The notes under the pieces are model-generated. The model was given only the letters and a program-made list of their open reading frames with translations. It searched no databases and was not told where the DNA came from. A DNA stretch of 64,000 nucleotides. Source: Neoconidiobolus thromboides FSU 785 (lineage: Eukaryota > Entomophthoromycota > Entomophthoromycetes > Entomophthorales > Neoconidiobolaceae). Below are positions 1 to 11,297 of the stretch, in pieces (position 1 is the stretch's first letter; every line of letters begins with the position of its first letter). A program made the position numbers and the translations under genes. The DNA lies in assembly GCA_025603075.1 (NCBI GenBank), contig MU626272.1, positions 124,001 through 188,000 of the forward strand. The letters run 5' to 3'.

Positions 1-170
1 TATGAGAATTTCTAGCTCCGTCCAAAAGAATATTATCTTCTCATTTTGATATTTATACTTTTCAGAGTATAAAAGAGTTTACAGAGTATAATAGTTCAAG
101 GCTTTTTAACTGAATTATTCCCTAATATCTCGAACATTTAATAAAGCCACTAAGTTTTCTTAATAGTATT

Positions 171-401
171 TTACATAGATTTTACATTAGTATTGTCTAT
201 TCTATTTGTCTTATATAGCTTGTAACCTATTACATGGTATTCCTCATAATCCAAGTCTATCTTAGTCACATAAAGTAAGACCTTTCGACTTATAGTGTAG
301 TCAACCCAACAATAGCTGTTCTTGACTCCAAACCCTGAGTACCAGATTTCACAGAAGAGTACATAATTGTAAATAGGATTTATTTCAAAGAAGTATTCCA
401 A
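171..401 (-). other. Orphan ORF, 76 codons, probably a remnant
   Basis: An open frame rich in aromatic and charged residues (near its start YFFEINPIYNYVLFCEIWYS). It has no recognisable domain, and I found no convincing continuation by splicing on either side. It lies just upstream of a decayed gene on the other strand. It may be the remnant of another gene or a chance ORF. Confidence 0.2.
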
Positions 402-489
402 AAGTTAAAGTTTTTAGAAATTTATTCTATTGACGGATATTTCAAAAGATCGGTTCTACTAGTTCTACTAGTTTTACTCTCAGCTATAA

Positions 490-1352
490 GCACTTTGATA
501 TTTAATATCTATGGCAGTGAAATACCGTGTTTTGAAATTCTTTAAATAGATTGGATAATCTGAGGATACTTGAGTTGTGTGATATCGCTTTTAACTTAGA
601 GCAACTTGCTTATTTATTACATAAACAGTCCTCTCAGTTGAAAAAGTTCAATATTGAGTTTTTAAATAATGAAGGTTGAAATGAAATATGTATAAATTCC
701 AATAATTATCTAAAACTTAGTACATTCTATTATGACTATTTTGATAAAATAAAGCTTAATAGAGTATCAAATTTAAAGAAGTTATTACTATATGAGGCCG
801 ATTTACCAGAAATACAAATAGATTGGGGATGTATTTTTTTATCTAATAATTTTACCAACAACTTTTCCATTTAAATAGTGCTTAAAAAATGAAAAAAATG
901 ATGAAACTAAAAAAACATCCCCAGATATTATGTTTCCAAATTGAATTATTTGAGTTTATGCTATTGTGTTGACTTCTCATCAAAACATTTTTACTCAATA
1001 TTTAATATGTCAACAATTACGCATATAAAGTTATCTATATGTCCTAGTTTAATATTTTTAGTTAAAGATATTTATCCAAAAAAGTACAACAATTTAATAG
1101 CATTGAAAATCTAATATTCTATCTTGGGAGTCAATTTTTTAAATTCTTTATATACTTTAGCTCCCAATTTACATAATCCCAAGATATAAAACTGTGATTT
1201 TGTTAATGATTTAACACTTTCAATTAAACAAAAGAAATAAATATTAGGCCACAATTTGACTATTGCTGAGTTTGATGATAAGGCTAATGTTAATTCGAAT
1301 GTTTCCATTAAATATGCGTTAGCCCATTTTAGAAAATATCAAACTATTTAAG
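490..1352 (+). pseudogene. Decayed F-box/LRR-like gene, copy 1 (disrupted by MITE 1)
   Basis: Coding-like reading survives in pieces on the + strand but has frameshifts and in-frame stops. Leucine-rich text is readable at about 493-675 (for example LDNLRILELCDI) with a frame change near 540, and at about 755-823 (VSNLKKLLLYEADLPEI). MITE 1 then interrupts it. From about 943 to 1350 another frame reads SIFNMSTITHIKLSI, then FLVKDIYPKKYNNLIALKI, a TAA, and YSILGVNFLNSLYTL. This matches the relic at 29220-29640 residue by residue (FLIKNVYPQKSNNIITLKI; LGVGF), so the reading is not chance. I see no intact start. The family looks like fungal F-box proteins with degenerate leucine-rich repeats, which act in SCF ubiquitin ligases; that assignment is inference. 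Confidence 0.6.
824..923 (+). mobile_element. MITE copy 1 (~100 bp)
   Basis: Begins TGGGGATGTATTTTT and ends AAAAACATCCCCA, with the central family motif around TAGTGCTTAAAAAATG. It sits inside the decayed LRR reading. The flanks are GAT on both sides (821-823 and 924-926), unlike the TA seen at most copies. Confidence 0.85.
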
Positions 1353-2052
1353 ATGTCCAATTTGGATAGTAGTTTAGCAAAATATATTAACAAGTATGGC
1401 TCAATTTTTAGTAAATTAGTAAAGTGGTGACTTTATTATAGTTAGTACAAAATCTCTTACTATAAAAAGGGCCGTTTATATTCTTTTATTAATTATCTCC
1501 TTGATAACTTTTAATATCCTACTTTGAAATACCTTCTTTTCTTTTCTAAGGCCCATTTACTTTTTGACTTCATCCCTTCCTGATCCTCCATAACCATTTT
1601 TAACTGAATCAAAGCTCAAAGCTTTTTAGTTTCATAGTTGTAAAAGGTGCTATTTTATTTAATTACATACTTGTTTTATTGATTCCAACTTTACAAATAT
1701 AGCTATTATCTATTCCTATTAAAGAGCAATTACTAAATAAATAATCCTAAAACTCTAATATTGTTACTAAAAGATAGAGTAAAAGTATCCTTTTTTTGTA
1801 AGTTTATAAGTAAACATACGTATATTTAGTTACGTTGATATAGGCTATTTATGAGGCAGTATTATATTTTATAAAGTACTCACTATTTTTATAAAAGCTA
1901 TTACCTGAAATATATATTAGAAACCTGAAACTATATCAATAATAAAAAACATTTAGAATAAATTAGATATTTATTATATAATAAATTAAATAAAGAGAAC
2001 ACATATTCTAAGTAGTAATAATAACCAAATCCAACTCCCCCTTATTCATTTT

Positions 2053-3276
2053 TTAAGGGTATCCACAATAGATTGATCCATTAGCTGGATTATTTTGACA
2101 TTTGGTACCTGGACCACATTCTCTATAAACAAATTTATTGAAATTACATGTCAAAAATCCATTACGACCATCGGCGGCACACATCATTTGACCTTCTCTA
2201 TCACAAGCTCCAGGAATTGGTGAAGGAAGTCTAACTGGATAAGTACCACTTACTGGAGGTGGTGGCATTGGATAAGTAGCACCTACTGATGTTGAGGGCA
2301 TTGAGTAAGCTGTGTCAGTAATTGGTGGTGGAGTAGGCATATTATAAGATGGAGGAGTAGTTGGTGATGTAGTTGGGTATGTTATCCTCTTTGCATCAAC
2401 ACCACTTACAATGGTTGGTGATGAAAACCCATATTCAGTAGAACCAACTGTATTCATTGCATTTGAGTCAACAGAGCCGGTAGGGTAAGATGAGGCAGCA
2501 GAACTACCTATACTGGTTGAGCTACTGCTGTCACCAAATAGATTTCCAAAGAATCCACCACTGCTACTTGTTGAACTAGGAGTACTATAATCACTAGAGC
2601 TTGAACTTGAACTTGAGCCTGATCCAAACAAATCATCAAATCCTAATCCACCACTACCTAAGGACTTACCAGTTGGTCCAGATCCATAAGAGCTACTTGT
2701 ACTTGTACTACTGCTTTCATAAGGAGAAGATGATGAAGAGCTGGAACCAAGAGAGTCGGATCCAGTAGACAAACTATCTGATCCTGAAGACAAAGCATCT
2801 GAAGAACCGGATAAAGAATCTGAAGAACCGGATAAAGAATCCGAAGAACCAGATAAAGAATCTGATTGGGAGGTTAAAGCACCAGTCGTGTTCATAGAAG
2901 GATTAGATTTTGCACCAAAATCAAAGGAAGCGCCCGAGGAAGAAGAAGAAGTAGGATCAGCACTGAGGCTTGAACTACTTGAACTACTCAAAGAACTATC
3001 TGAACCTAAGGACGAACTTGAGCTTGAGCCACTACTTGAGTATGAATTAGATAAGTCTGTTGGTAAAGCATCTGAGCTTGAGCTTGAGCTTGAGCTTGAG
3101 CTTGAGCTTGAAGAGCCTAAATCAGAACTTGGAGATAAAGCATCTGTATTTAAACTAGTGGCATCACTTGATGAAGCGGAACTTGAAGTATCTAATTCAC
3201 TTCCACTTAAAGGATATTGACCATATACTAAAGATAACACAGTTATCAAAGGCAATATTATTTGACTACTTTTCAT
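2053..3276 (-). CDS. Secreted Ser-rich protein with C-terminal CBM19-like chitin-binding domain
   Basis: A single-exon gene of 407 aa. The start at 3276 gives a good signal peptide (about residues 1-19, hydrophobic core IILPLITVLSLVYG). Residues ~25-300 are a very Ser-rich, presumably O-mannosylated stalk with repeats of SDSLSGSS. A Pro/Thr-rich linker follows at ~300-350. The C-terminal ~50 residues carry six cysteines in the order CDREG, MMC, FLTC, REC, GPGTKC, YC. That spacing, and the GTKC motif, resemble the CBM19 chitin-binding module that ends yeast chitinase Cts1. No catalytic domain is present, so a wall-associated or secreted chitin-binding role is inferred rather than chitinase activity. 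The gene stands alone between a decayed gene and SQT1. The domain call rests on cysteine spacing only. Confidence 0.85.
   Translation of the reverse strand: MKSSQIILPLITVLSLVYGQYPLSGSELDTSSSASSSDATSLNTDALSPSSDLGSSSSSSSSSSSSSSDALPTDLSNSYSSSGSSSSSSLGSDSSLSSSSSSSLSADPTSSSSSGASFDFGAKSNPSMNTTGALTSQSDSLSGSSDSLSGSSDSLSGSSDALSSGSDSLSTGSDSLGSSSSSSSPYESSSTSTSSSYGSGPTGKSLGSGGLGFDDLFGSGSSSSSSSSDYSTPSSTSSSGGFFGNLFGDSSSSTSIGSSAASSYPTGSVDSNAMNTVGSTEYGFSSPTIVSGVDAKRITYPTTSPTTPPSYNMPTPPPITDTAYSMPSTSVGATYPMPPPPVSGTYPVRLPSPIPGACDREGQMMCAADGRNGFLTCNFNKFVYRECGPGTKCQNNPANGSIYCGYP
3074..3109 (+). repeat. Hexanucleotide repeat GAGCTT x6 (coding, Ser-Ser run on the - strand)
   Basis: Six perfect tandem copies of GAGCTT inside the Ser-rich gene. 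On the - strand they encode an uninterrupted serine run, so copy-number change would alter stalk length without a frameshift. Confidence 0.9.
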
Positions 3277-4317
3277 ACTTTCTAAGATTCTTTATATTAA
3301 TAGCTTCAAGCTTTAAACTAGAAAATTTAAGTTGAGTAGAACTTGAAGTTGATATTATATACTTTCTTGTATTCTCTATCTTTTGGAGTTCCCCTTAATC
3401 ACTCTTGAATTCGATCTACTCTAAACAAGGATTTACTTGTTAAATTTTCATTGCTTAGCGTCATTATTTAAAAATAGTATCACCTTTTTTTAACTACTAT
3501 TATTATTGATCTTCATCGTTTTCATTTAATTTTAATTTTTTTAAACTAATCTTTTCATTACTTTATTTTGGTTGTTTGATCATCACCATTTTTGGTTCTT
3601 GGCATTTTTTAAATTGCTGAGTGTTTAATTTTTATTTCAAAGAAAATAATACAGTTTTCATTTGTTACTTCAACTTGACATAACCTCAAAGTTGCTATTA
3701 AAGAAGTAAAATAGTTGCTAGTTTTGAACCCCTTAGCTCAAATAAGTTTCAATATTTTTAACATGGATTTGATAAAGCGGAAGTGTGATGGCACAGAATA
3801 TTTCACCAGTTATTAGTAACTATAAGAAGCTTATCAGTAACTGGGTGAATATTCAGCATCCTCATACTTTCTCACTTTATTAAATACATGTTGGTTTATT
3901 AAGAGCAATTTTTAGCTTAAATTCTAAACTACACTAGCAACTATATTGACCCTAGCTTTCTACACTCAAAGGCAATAATCAAGTCTATGGAAGTTAAGCC
4001 TATCGCTTAACAAAGCAGACATAAACATAGCGAATTCACCAAACATTAAAAGGTTAAGTATATACTACTATAGTACTTTTTTCTACTAGCTCAACACTAA
4101 TATTTGAAATATTTAACTGTGCTTATACTTACTATGTTATAACTTTAAAAGTCCTATCACTAATATTTAAACTATTGATAAAATATTCATTTACTCAAAC
4201 TATTTTTATTACTAATAAATGGAATGAAAATCAAGTTTGTATTTTTTTATTACTAATTTCAACTTTAAAAATAAAATTGAAAATTTAACTTTGATACTTT
4301 TTCGAAATTAATTTAAA
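3277..4317. other. Intergenic spacer, divergent promoters
   Basis: Separates the divergently transcribed CBM19-like gene and SQT1. Apart from the palindrome at 3779-3870 I see no gene, repeat or recognised site. Confidence 0.6.
3779..3870. repeat. Imperfect palindrome / fold-back repeat
   Basis: Two arms of about 39 bp face each other (about 3779-3817 and 3831-3870). The best-paired part is AATATTTCACCAGTTATTAG against the complement of AACTGGGTGAATATT. The loop is about 13 bp. Position is intergenic, 450 bp upstream of SQT1. It differs in sequence from the MITE family below. It could be a relic fold-back element or a transcribed hairpin. Confidence 0.6.
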
Positions 4318-5989
4318 ATGGAATCTCAAAATCAAGATCAAATTAATGACAACAATATTGAAGAGGTTAACCACGAGGTTAACGCTGATGAAGTTGAAGA
4401 TGTGTTAGAATTAGATGAAAATAACCAATTTCAAGAAAGTAATTTTTATACATAATTTTAAAATCGTTTATTAATTTGATCTTATTAATAGACTCAAATG
4501 AAGATCCAAATGAAAACGAAGGACAAATGCTACTTGAAGATGACTCAGTACAAGGGTTCTTTGAACATAAAGGTATGATAATAACTATTGCTTGTGTACA
4601 ATTTTAACGGACTTTGTTTTCTTTAATTAGAGCCTATTTTTTCAGTAAATGTCCACCCAACACTTGATAATTTAGTTGTAACCGGAGGAGGAGATGATAA
4701 AGCCTATTTATGGAATTTTACTACTGGAGAAACCGTACATAAATTTGAAGGTAAGTTAATAATAATTAACCGTTACTAAAAATACTTATATTTCATTTTA
4801 AAGGGCATAAAGATTCAGTTATTGCTGTAGAATTTAGTAACTGTGGTAAATATTTAGCTACTGGTGGTATGGATGGTATTGTACAAATATTTAGTGGAGA
4901 GGATGGCAAATGGATTGGGACTTTAGAAGGGCCAGATGAAGTTACTTGGATTAAATGGCATCCTAAGGGACCAGTCGTATTAGTTGGTAGCAATGATTCA
5001 ACTATTTGGATGTATCAAATTCCTTCTGGTAAAGTTATGAATGTATTTTCAGGTCATACTGGTTCAGTTACTTGTGGTACTTTTACTCATGATGGTAATG
5101 GCTTTTATTAGCTTTCGTATTATTGAATTTTATGAATATTATATTTAGGTAAAAAAATTGTTACTTGCTCAGAAGATTCCTCGCTTATTGTATTTGATCC
5201 TGTTTCTACTGCAGCTACAGTTCGATTAAATTCAGGTGATATTTTTTGTTTATTTGATAGAGGGCACAAAATTTAGAATTATTTATTAGATGATGCTCGC
5301 TTCCATCAAAATATTATTACATGCCTTGCAATTCATCAAGATAATGCTTTAGCTATCACTGGATCAACTGATCACAGCGCAAAACTTGTGCGAATTTCCG
5401 ATGGAGAAGTAATTATTGTTTTTATTATAAATTATAACTTTTTAAACAAGATTATTTAGATTATAAGCTCATTTGAAAATCATACAGATTCAGTTGAATC
5501 TGTTGGGTTTTGTGATATGTAAATCTTGTAGTTATTATTTTTGGTCCACTATTAATCATCCTTGTTTATAGCTTACCATTAGTAGCAACTGGCTCTGTAG
5601 ATGGTACAATTAATATCTGGGATTTCACGACAATGAGATTAAGACAAACCTTAAATCACGATGTAATTTGATATAAATATATATATATAATACGTTTAAT
5701 AGCTATTGTTTTTATTTAATAGGACTCGGTAATTAAGATTCAATGGCAAAAAGCAAGTCCATATCTATTCTCTATTTCAGTTGACCAAAGTGTGAGATTG
5801 TGGGATGCACGTAATGGACAATTAGTTAAACAATGGAATGGACATACAGATTCTATCCTATCATTTGCTATTTCAAAGTAATAATTAACATTTATAATAC
5901 AAATATTTTATTAAATTATTATTTTTAGTCAAGGCGATAAGGTTATCACTGGCTCTGACGATGGCTGTTCTTTAGTATTTAAAGTTTAA
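4318..5989 (+). CDS. SQT1: WD40 ribosome-assembly chaperone Sqt1 / AAMP family
   Basis: Ten exons: 4318-4438, 4492-4572, 4631-4750, 4804-5094, 5149-5235, 5290-5408, 5460-5518, 5572-5662, 5723-5877, 5929-5989. They encode 394 aa. An acidic N-terminus (~80 residues) precedes about eight WD40 repeats, for example LVVTGGGDDKAYLWNFTTGE, GHKDSVIAVEFS and VRLWDARNG. An acidic leader followed by an eight-blade propeller and the segment TWIKWHPKGPVVLVGSNDST fit the Sqt1/AAMP family. Yeast Sqt1 is the dedicated chaperone that binds nascent uL16 (Rpl10) and delivers it to the late 60S subunit. The start is the first ATG in frame and follows an A-rich leader. PRP4 begins only 110 bp downstream on the same strand. 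Confidence 0.9.
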
Positions 5990-6098
5990 TAAAAAATCAT
6001 AGAATTTATTGCTTATTTATTTTGTATTACTTTAAACTTATTTTTGAGAATCAATTTTTATTTTTTGTTAAATTATATAAACTAGCAGAAATATTGAA

Positions 6099-8299
6099 AT
6101 GGGAGATAGCAATAATAAAGAAAGGATTCATTTCGGTTCTATTGAAGAAATCGAAAAAGATAATAATAAAAGGGATATTCAAGAGGTAATTAGACTATTA
6201 ACTACTAAATGAATGGTTTTAATCTTAATTTCATCATTTAGGTAAATCAAAATGATTTAGTCGATATAGATAAAATGGGTAAAACATTATAATATATCAT
6301 AATAATTGTATTAAATAACTATTTGTAAAAATAGAAACCAAATTTGGTTATAGAGAAGAAGTCGGCACTCGAGCATCATTAGAACAGCAGCAGCTATTAG
6401 AAGAATTCGAACGAAATAAGCGAGCAAAAAGTTTAACTATACCAACAGATGATAATAAAGTCAAAGCTAAACTACGAGAATTAAAAGAACCTATTACTTT
6501 GTTTGGTGAAAGGGTAAATATTATTTACTATCAATTAATAATGTTTTGAATTTTATACTTTAATTTTTAGCCAGGTGACAGAAGGGCTCGATTAAGGACC
6601 TTATTGACTGGTGACAATACTATTACCATTGAGGACGAGGCTGCTGAAAGTAGTGGTAGTGAGGTAGTTTTTATAAATTTTTGAATTTAAAATATATTAA
6701 TAATTAGTCTGGTGAATTCTTCACCTATGGCTCTGAGTATCTTAGACAAAGTAGAGTTGATATTGGATTGTTTTCACTCCCAAGGTAATTAATAATATTA
6801 CAGAATTAAAATAACTAATGAATTCATAGAGCACATGAGAGATTGAAGTTTGAGGCATCTGAAGAAAAAAGACCAATTGCACATGGAAAAGCATTAAGGC
6901 AAGATTTATTTAAATATTTAAAGGTATATATAAACAAAGCCTATCGTTGTATTATTTTTTTATTTTATATTTATAGACATATGGTAACTATAGTTCCCAA
7001 GTTGGTGATGAAAGACCACTAACTCAATGTAAATTCTCACCCGACTCAAAAATGTTACTAACTGGTTCTTGGAACGGAAATTGCAAATTATGGTCTATAC
7101 CAGAATCAAAACATATCATGACATTTAGAGGTATTTATTAATATTAAGGGTATTTATGTAAAGTAAACAATCGAAATAATTAGGACATACCGATAGACTT
7201 TGCGGTATTGCATTTCATCCCAAGTCAACTATTTCACAATCTAAATCAGAAGTTAATTTTGCAACTGGGTCTTCGGACAATTTGATTAACTTATGGGGAC
7301 TTGAAAAGTAATTTTTATATATAATTATATTTTATTTTATTAAATTAATTACAGAGACACACCAATTGAAACTTTATCTGGACATCAATCTAGAGTATCA
7401 AGAGTTGAGTTTCATCCTTCAGGCAAATACCTCGCATCCTCTAGGTAATTGTTTTATAATAATAATATTTAAGTAGTTAAATTTTATAAATATAGTTTTG
7501 ATACAACATGGCGATTATGGGATGTTCATACAAGTAATGAAATATTAGTAGGACAAAATAGAGACAGAGAACTACTATTACAAGAAGGTCATTCTAGAGA
7601 AGTTTATAATTTATCATTTCAAGCCGATGGTTCTTTAATCGCAACTGGGTAATTTATAATTTTATAACAAGTATAGTGTATATTTATATCTCTTTAGTGG
7701 TTTAGATGCTATTGGTAGAGTTTGGGATCTAAGGAATGGAAAGTCCATAATGGATCTGAAAGGACATGTAAAGGAAATATTAGGCATTGATTTCTCGCCT
7801 AATGGGTAAGACTAATTCAAAAAATATATAAAATATACACTCATTTAAAAATAGGCATGAAATTGCAACTTCTAGTGAAGATAATACAATCAAAATCTGG
7901 GATGTTCGTAAATTATCTACAATTTATACAATACCTGCACATAAATCAATTGTGTCTGATGTGAAATATTATCATGGTGATGTTAAACTAAATCGGGAGC
8001 ATGTTGATCCAGATACTAAAGTAAAATCCAACATGGAAATCCCTATTAACGGGCTCTATCTTGTTTCCTCATCTTTTGACGGTATGTTAAAAATGTGGTC
8101 AGCTGATGATTATCGCCTTATTCATGCTATTTCTGCCCATGATGGTAAAGTCATGGGCTTCGATGTTGCGCCTGGTTTGTTTTTTTTTTATATATGTTAA
8201 CAGGTGTTAATTTATTTTTATTTAGATAATAAGGTTATTGTTACTGCTGGTTATGATCGCACATTCAAGCTTTGGTCCTCAGATGAAGTTCCACTCTAA
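6099..8299 (+). CDS. PRP4: U4/U6 snRNP protein Prp4 (WD40, splicing)
   Basis: Thirteen exons: 6099-6185, 6242-6278, 6335-6513, 6571-6663, 6708-6784, 6830-6923, 6977-7130, 7184-7307, 7355-7444, 7496-7648, 7698-7805, 7855-8174, 8226-8299. They encode 529 aa. The N-terminal half carries the splicing-factor motif of the Prp4/Prp18 kind ([13 protein letters not shown]...RRARLRTLL, about residues 105-140). The C-terminal half is a seven-blade WD40 propeller ([47 protein letters not shown]). This is the U4/U6 particle component that works with Prp3 in the U4/U6.U5 tri-snRNP. The protein's length and architecture are normal for the family. It is the most intron-dense gene in the window, and its own product serves splicing. 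Confidence 0.93.
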
Positions 8300-8761
8300 A
8301 GTTTTATAAAACAGCTTAAATCTATTTGTTTCAAGTTTACTGTTTGCCTTTTTAAAAATCACTTTTTATAACATTAAATAATCAAACAAATAAAAATCAC
8401 CATTAATTAACCATATATTTAATAGAGAGTATTCAAAAGTGATTGATTATAATATATCATATTTAAATAAAGTACTACTTATTTTAATAAACCATCGATG
8501 AACTAATATTATGTTTTTGCCTGAGATAACAATTCTTGATTTGCCCAAAATTCTCGAGAACTAAATTTTCTAGCCAATCCATTGCAATCCTTCTCAAATC
8601 AAAACTAGTGAATATTTTAACATACCAATTTCCATAAAATTATTAGGTTCTCTTTTAATTACCCAGCGTAAATTTTAAATTTTAGCGGGAAAAGACCAAC
8701 TTTATTAAAAGTAAACTTAATAAAAACAAATCAATTTTAATCAAAGTTAGTTAACTGAATC
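8300..8761. other. Intergenic spacer between PRP4 and NSA2
   Basis: About 460 bp of AT-rich DNA. It must hold the PRP4 3' end and the NSA2 promoter. I see no further gene or repeat. Confidence 0.6.
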
Positions 8762-9698
8762 ATGGTAATGGCAACCTTTTATACCTTTATAGCCCAAAAC
8801 TTAATTTTACTCTTTTAGCCTCAAAATGATTATATTGACGAGAGTATCAAGCGCCATGGTCGCCGTTTCAATCATGAAGAACGCATGTAAAATAAATTCC
8901 CAATTTTAACACAAATAACTAAACCTATTTTAGGCGTAAGAAAGAAGCACGTTCAGCACATAAAGCTTCAGCATATGCTCAAAAAGTCCATGGTTTAAAG
9001 GCTAAGTTGTACAACAAGAAACGTCATGCTGAGAAGATTCAGATGAAGAAGACGATCAAGCAGCATGAAGAGAAATCAGCTAAAAAGAAGGGAGATGAAG
9101 CAGTACCAGAAGGTGCTGTACCAGCTTATCTTTTAGATCGTGAAAGTGAGAAGCGAGCTAAAGTATTAAGTAACATGGTCAAACAAAAGCGTAAAGAAAA
9201 GGCTGGAAAATGGGATGTACCATTACCTAAGGTACGTGGTATTGCAGAAGATGAAATGTTTAAAGTGTTGAAGAGTGGTAAAAGTAAGAGTAAGCAATGG
9301 AAACGTATGGTGACCAAGTGTACTTTTGTTGGCGATGGTTTCACACGTAAACCACCAAAGTATGAAAGATTTATTCGTCCTATGGCTCTTCGTTATAAAA
9401 AGGCCCATGTTACCCATCCTGAGCTCAAAGCTACTTTCCATCTTCCAATTATCGGTGTTAAAAAGAATCCACAATCACCATTATATACTCAATTAGGGGT
9501 TTTAACTAAAGGTACCGTTATTGAAGTTAATGTTTCCGAACTTGGGTTAGTTACCTCAGGCGGTAAAGTAGTTTGGGGTAAATTTGCACAAATTACAAAT
9601 AATCCAGAGTTAGATGGGTGTATTAATGCAGTGGTAATTATATAATATATATTAATAGTAATAATTATTTATTAATATTTTTTTAGCTTTTGGTATAA
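8762..9698 (+). CDS. NSA2: 60S biogenesis factor Nsa2 (with a start-codon-only first exon)
   Basis: Four exons: 8762-8764 (just the ATG), 8819-8886, 8934-9633 and 9687-9698. They encode 260 aa, the usual length for this very conserved family. Splicing yields the family's N-terminus [19 protein letters not shown] and the C-terminal end INAVLLV. Reading through the last intron would instead give VVII and a stop. The protein is basic ([25 protein letters not shown]) and ends in an eS8-like beta fold ([20 protein letters not shown]). Nsa2 joins pre-60S particles and is needed for 27SB pre-rRNA processing in the nucleolus and nucleus. The long middle exon alone would start at an internal Met and lose the conserved N-terminus. 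Confidence 0.95.
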
Positions 9699-11024
9699 AC
9701 GTAAATTAATGAAAAAATAAAAAATTGGTAATAAATTCTTTTATTTATGAGAATTTACTCTTGATTGAACCACCCTTTATCTCTTGTATCCTTTATATTT
9801 GTTTACATCTCCCTCCCCTTACCCATAGACCTCTCATTTATTTTTGGCGAATTTTAACTGAATTCTCTTTAATAAAGTAATTCTAGCATGAATTAAACTA
9901 TGAAGCTATCGATTTTGATATGAATTTAAAAATATACAGTTATATAGTGTTTGAGACCATGCTTTCTTCTATTATGCCACATATTGACACAAAAAGTTAA
10001 TATGAGTTTTTTAAAGTTATTTGTAATATAGTCCTTATACAATCATACAAAGTTGAATTTTGCACTTTTACATAATCATGGTTATTATTGTTCTGAATCT
10101 TCTTTTAACTGTTACTTTATATTAATAAATCCCTTGCTAGTTTTTAGCTTGACATATATTTCAAAAAAAGCAAAACAAATAAGATAAATACATATTTAAA
10201 TAAAACTTTATTAATTTGCAAAAATTGAGTCATATTCATTCGAGTATTTTTCTAAATCATTGTTAGATCCAACACTTTGAATAATTATATATATTTATAA
10301 TGAGTTAAAACACACTCAAGAAAAACATTTGAATTATAATTATAATTATTATCAAATTCTACAATATTTAAATTTTTATATAATATACGTTTCTTTGCTT
10401 ACAAATAATGGATTGCTAATAAAATTATAATATTGTACTTTTAAGCTATATAGATTTAGACACAAAGTATGTAAAAATTATAAAACTCAATTTTCAAAGT
10501 GCAAAGACAAACCTTTAATGCTATTATATCGTTACGCTTTTTGGGATAGATATCACTAATTAAAAAAAAGGAAATATTATACATGAATAACTAAATAAGT
10601 GAGTATTAACATATTTAATATAGAGTGAATAAATTTAGATGTAAATTTAATACAATAGTCTAAACTTAGTTGATTTAATTTTGGAAATAATTCATTATTA
10701 TCACTACTTTAAAACCAAATTGTTTATTTAATATAAAATTAAGTTGAAAATAACTTAATTTGAGTGTTTTTAAATTTCTAAATTATTTATTTTCAAAATA
10801 AACTAGTAAATTTAAATCTATTTTTAATAGCATTTTTTCAAAAACTTTAATATCTGAGTTAATCTATATTATAAAAAAAAGTATAAAAAACATACTTAAC
10901 TATAATAAATAACGTCATCTTATCGAGTTAAATTTAATAGGATTATTTTACAAAAATCCCATATTATTTTTTCAATTAAAAAAGGCCAAGTTAATTAATT
11001 TAATTATATTTTAAAATAAACATT

Positions 11025-11123
11025 AGGGGATGTATTTTTGTGTTTAAGAATTTTGCTCAATTTTTCTACTCAAATAACGCTTAAAAGATGGAAAAAATAA
11101 TGAAGCCAAAAAAAACATCACCA
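11025..11123 (+). mobile_element. MITE copy 2
   Basis: Same orientation and core as copy 1 (ATAACGCTTAAAAGATGG). Ends are AGGGGATG and CATCACCA, flanked by TT on both sides. Copy 3 follows 75 bp later in the same orientation. Confidence 0.85.
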
Positions 11124-11198
11124 TTAATACTACTCAGCTATGCTTTTTATTTTGATTTGATTATTAAATTATTAAAAAGAATTCCTTATTTATTGATA

Positions 11199-11297
11199 TG
11201 GGGATGTATTTTTGTGTTTAAGAATTTTACTGACAATCTTTCTACTCAAATAGTACTTAAAAGACGGAAAAAATAATGAAGCCAAAAAAGCACCTCA
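11199..11297 (+). mobile_element. MITE copy 3
   Basis: Starts TGGGGATGTATTTTT and ends GCACCTCA, flanked by TA on both sides. The core AAATAGTACTTAAAAGACGG carries two changes from the commonest form. Confidence 0.85.

Noticed and set aside
2888-3220. Open frame on the + strand rich in Glu and Leu
   Set aside because: Antisense shadow of the Ser-rich gene; serine codons read backwards give Glu/Leu repeats.
9126-9474. Two - strand ORFs within NSA2
   Set aside because: Shadows of the conserved NSA2 exon in other frames.
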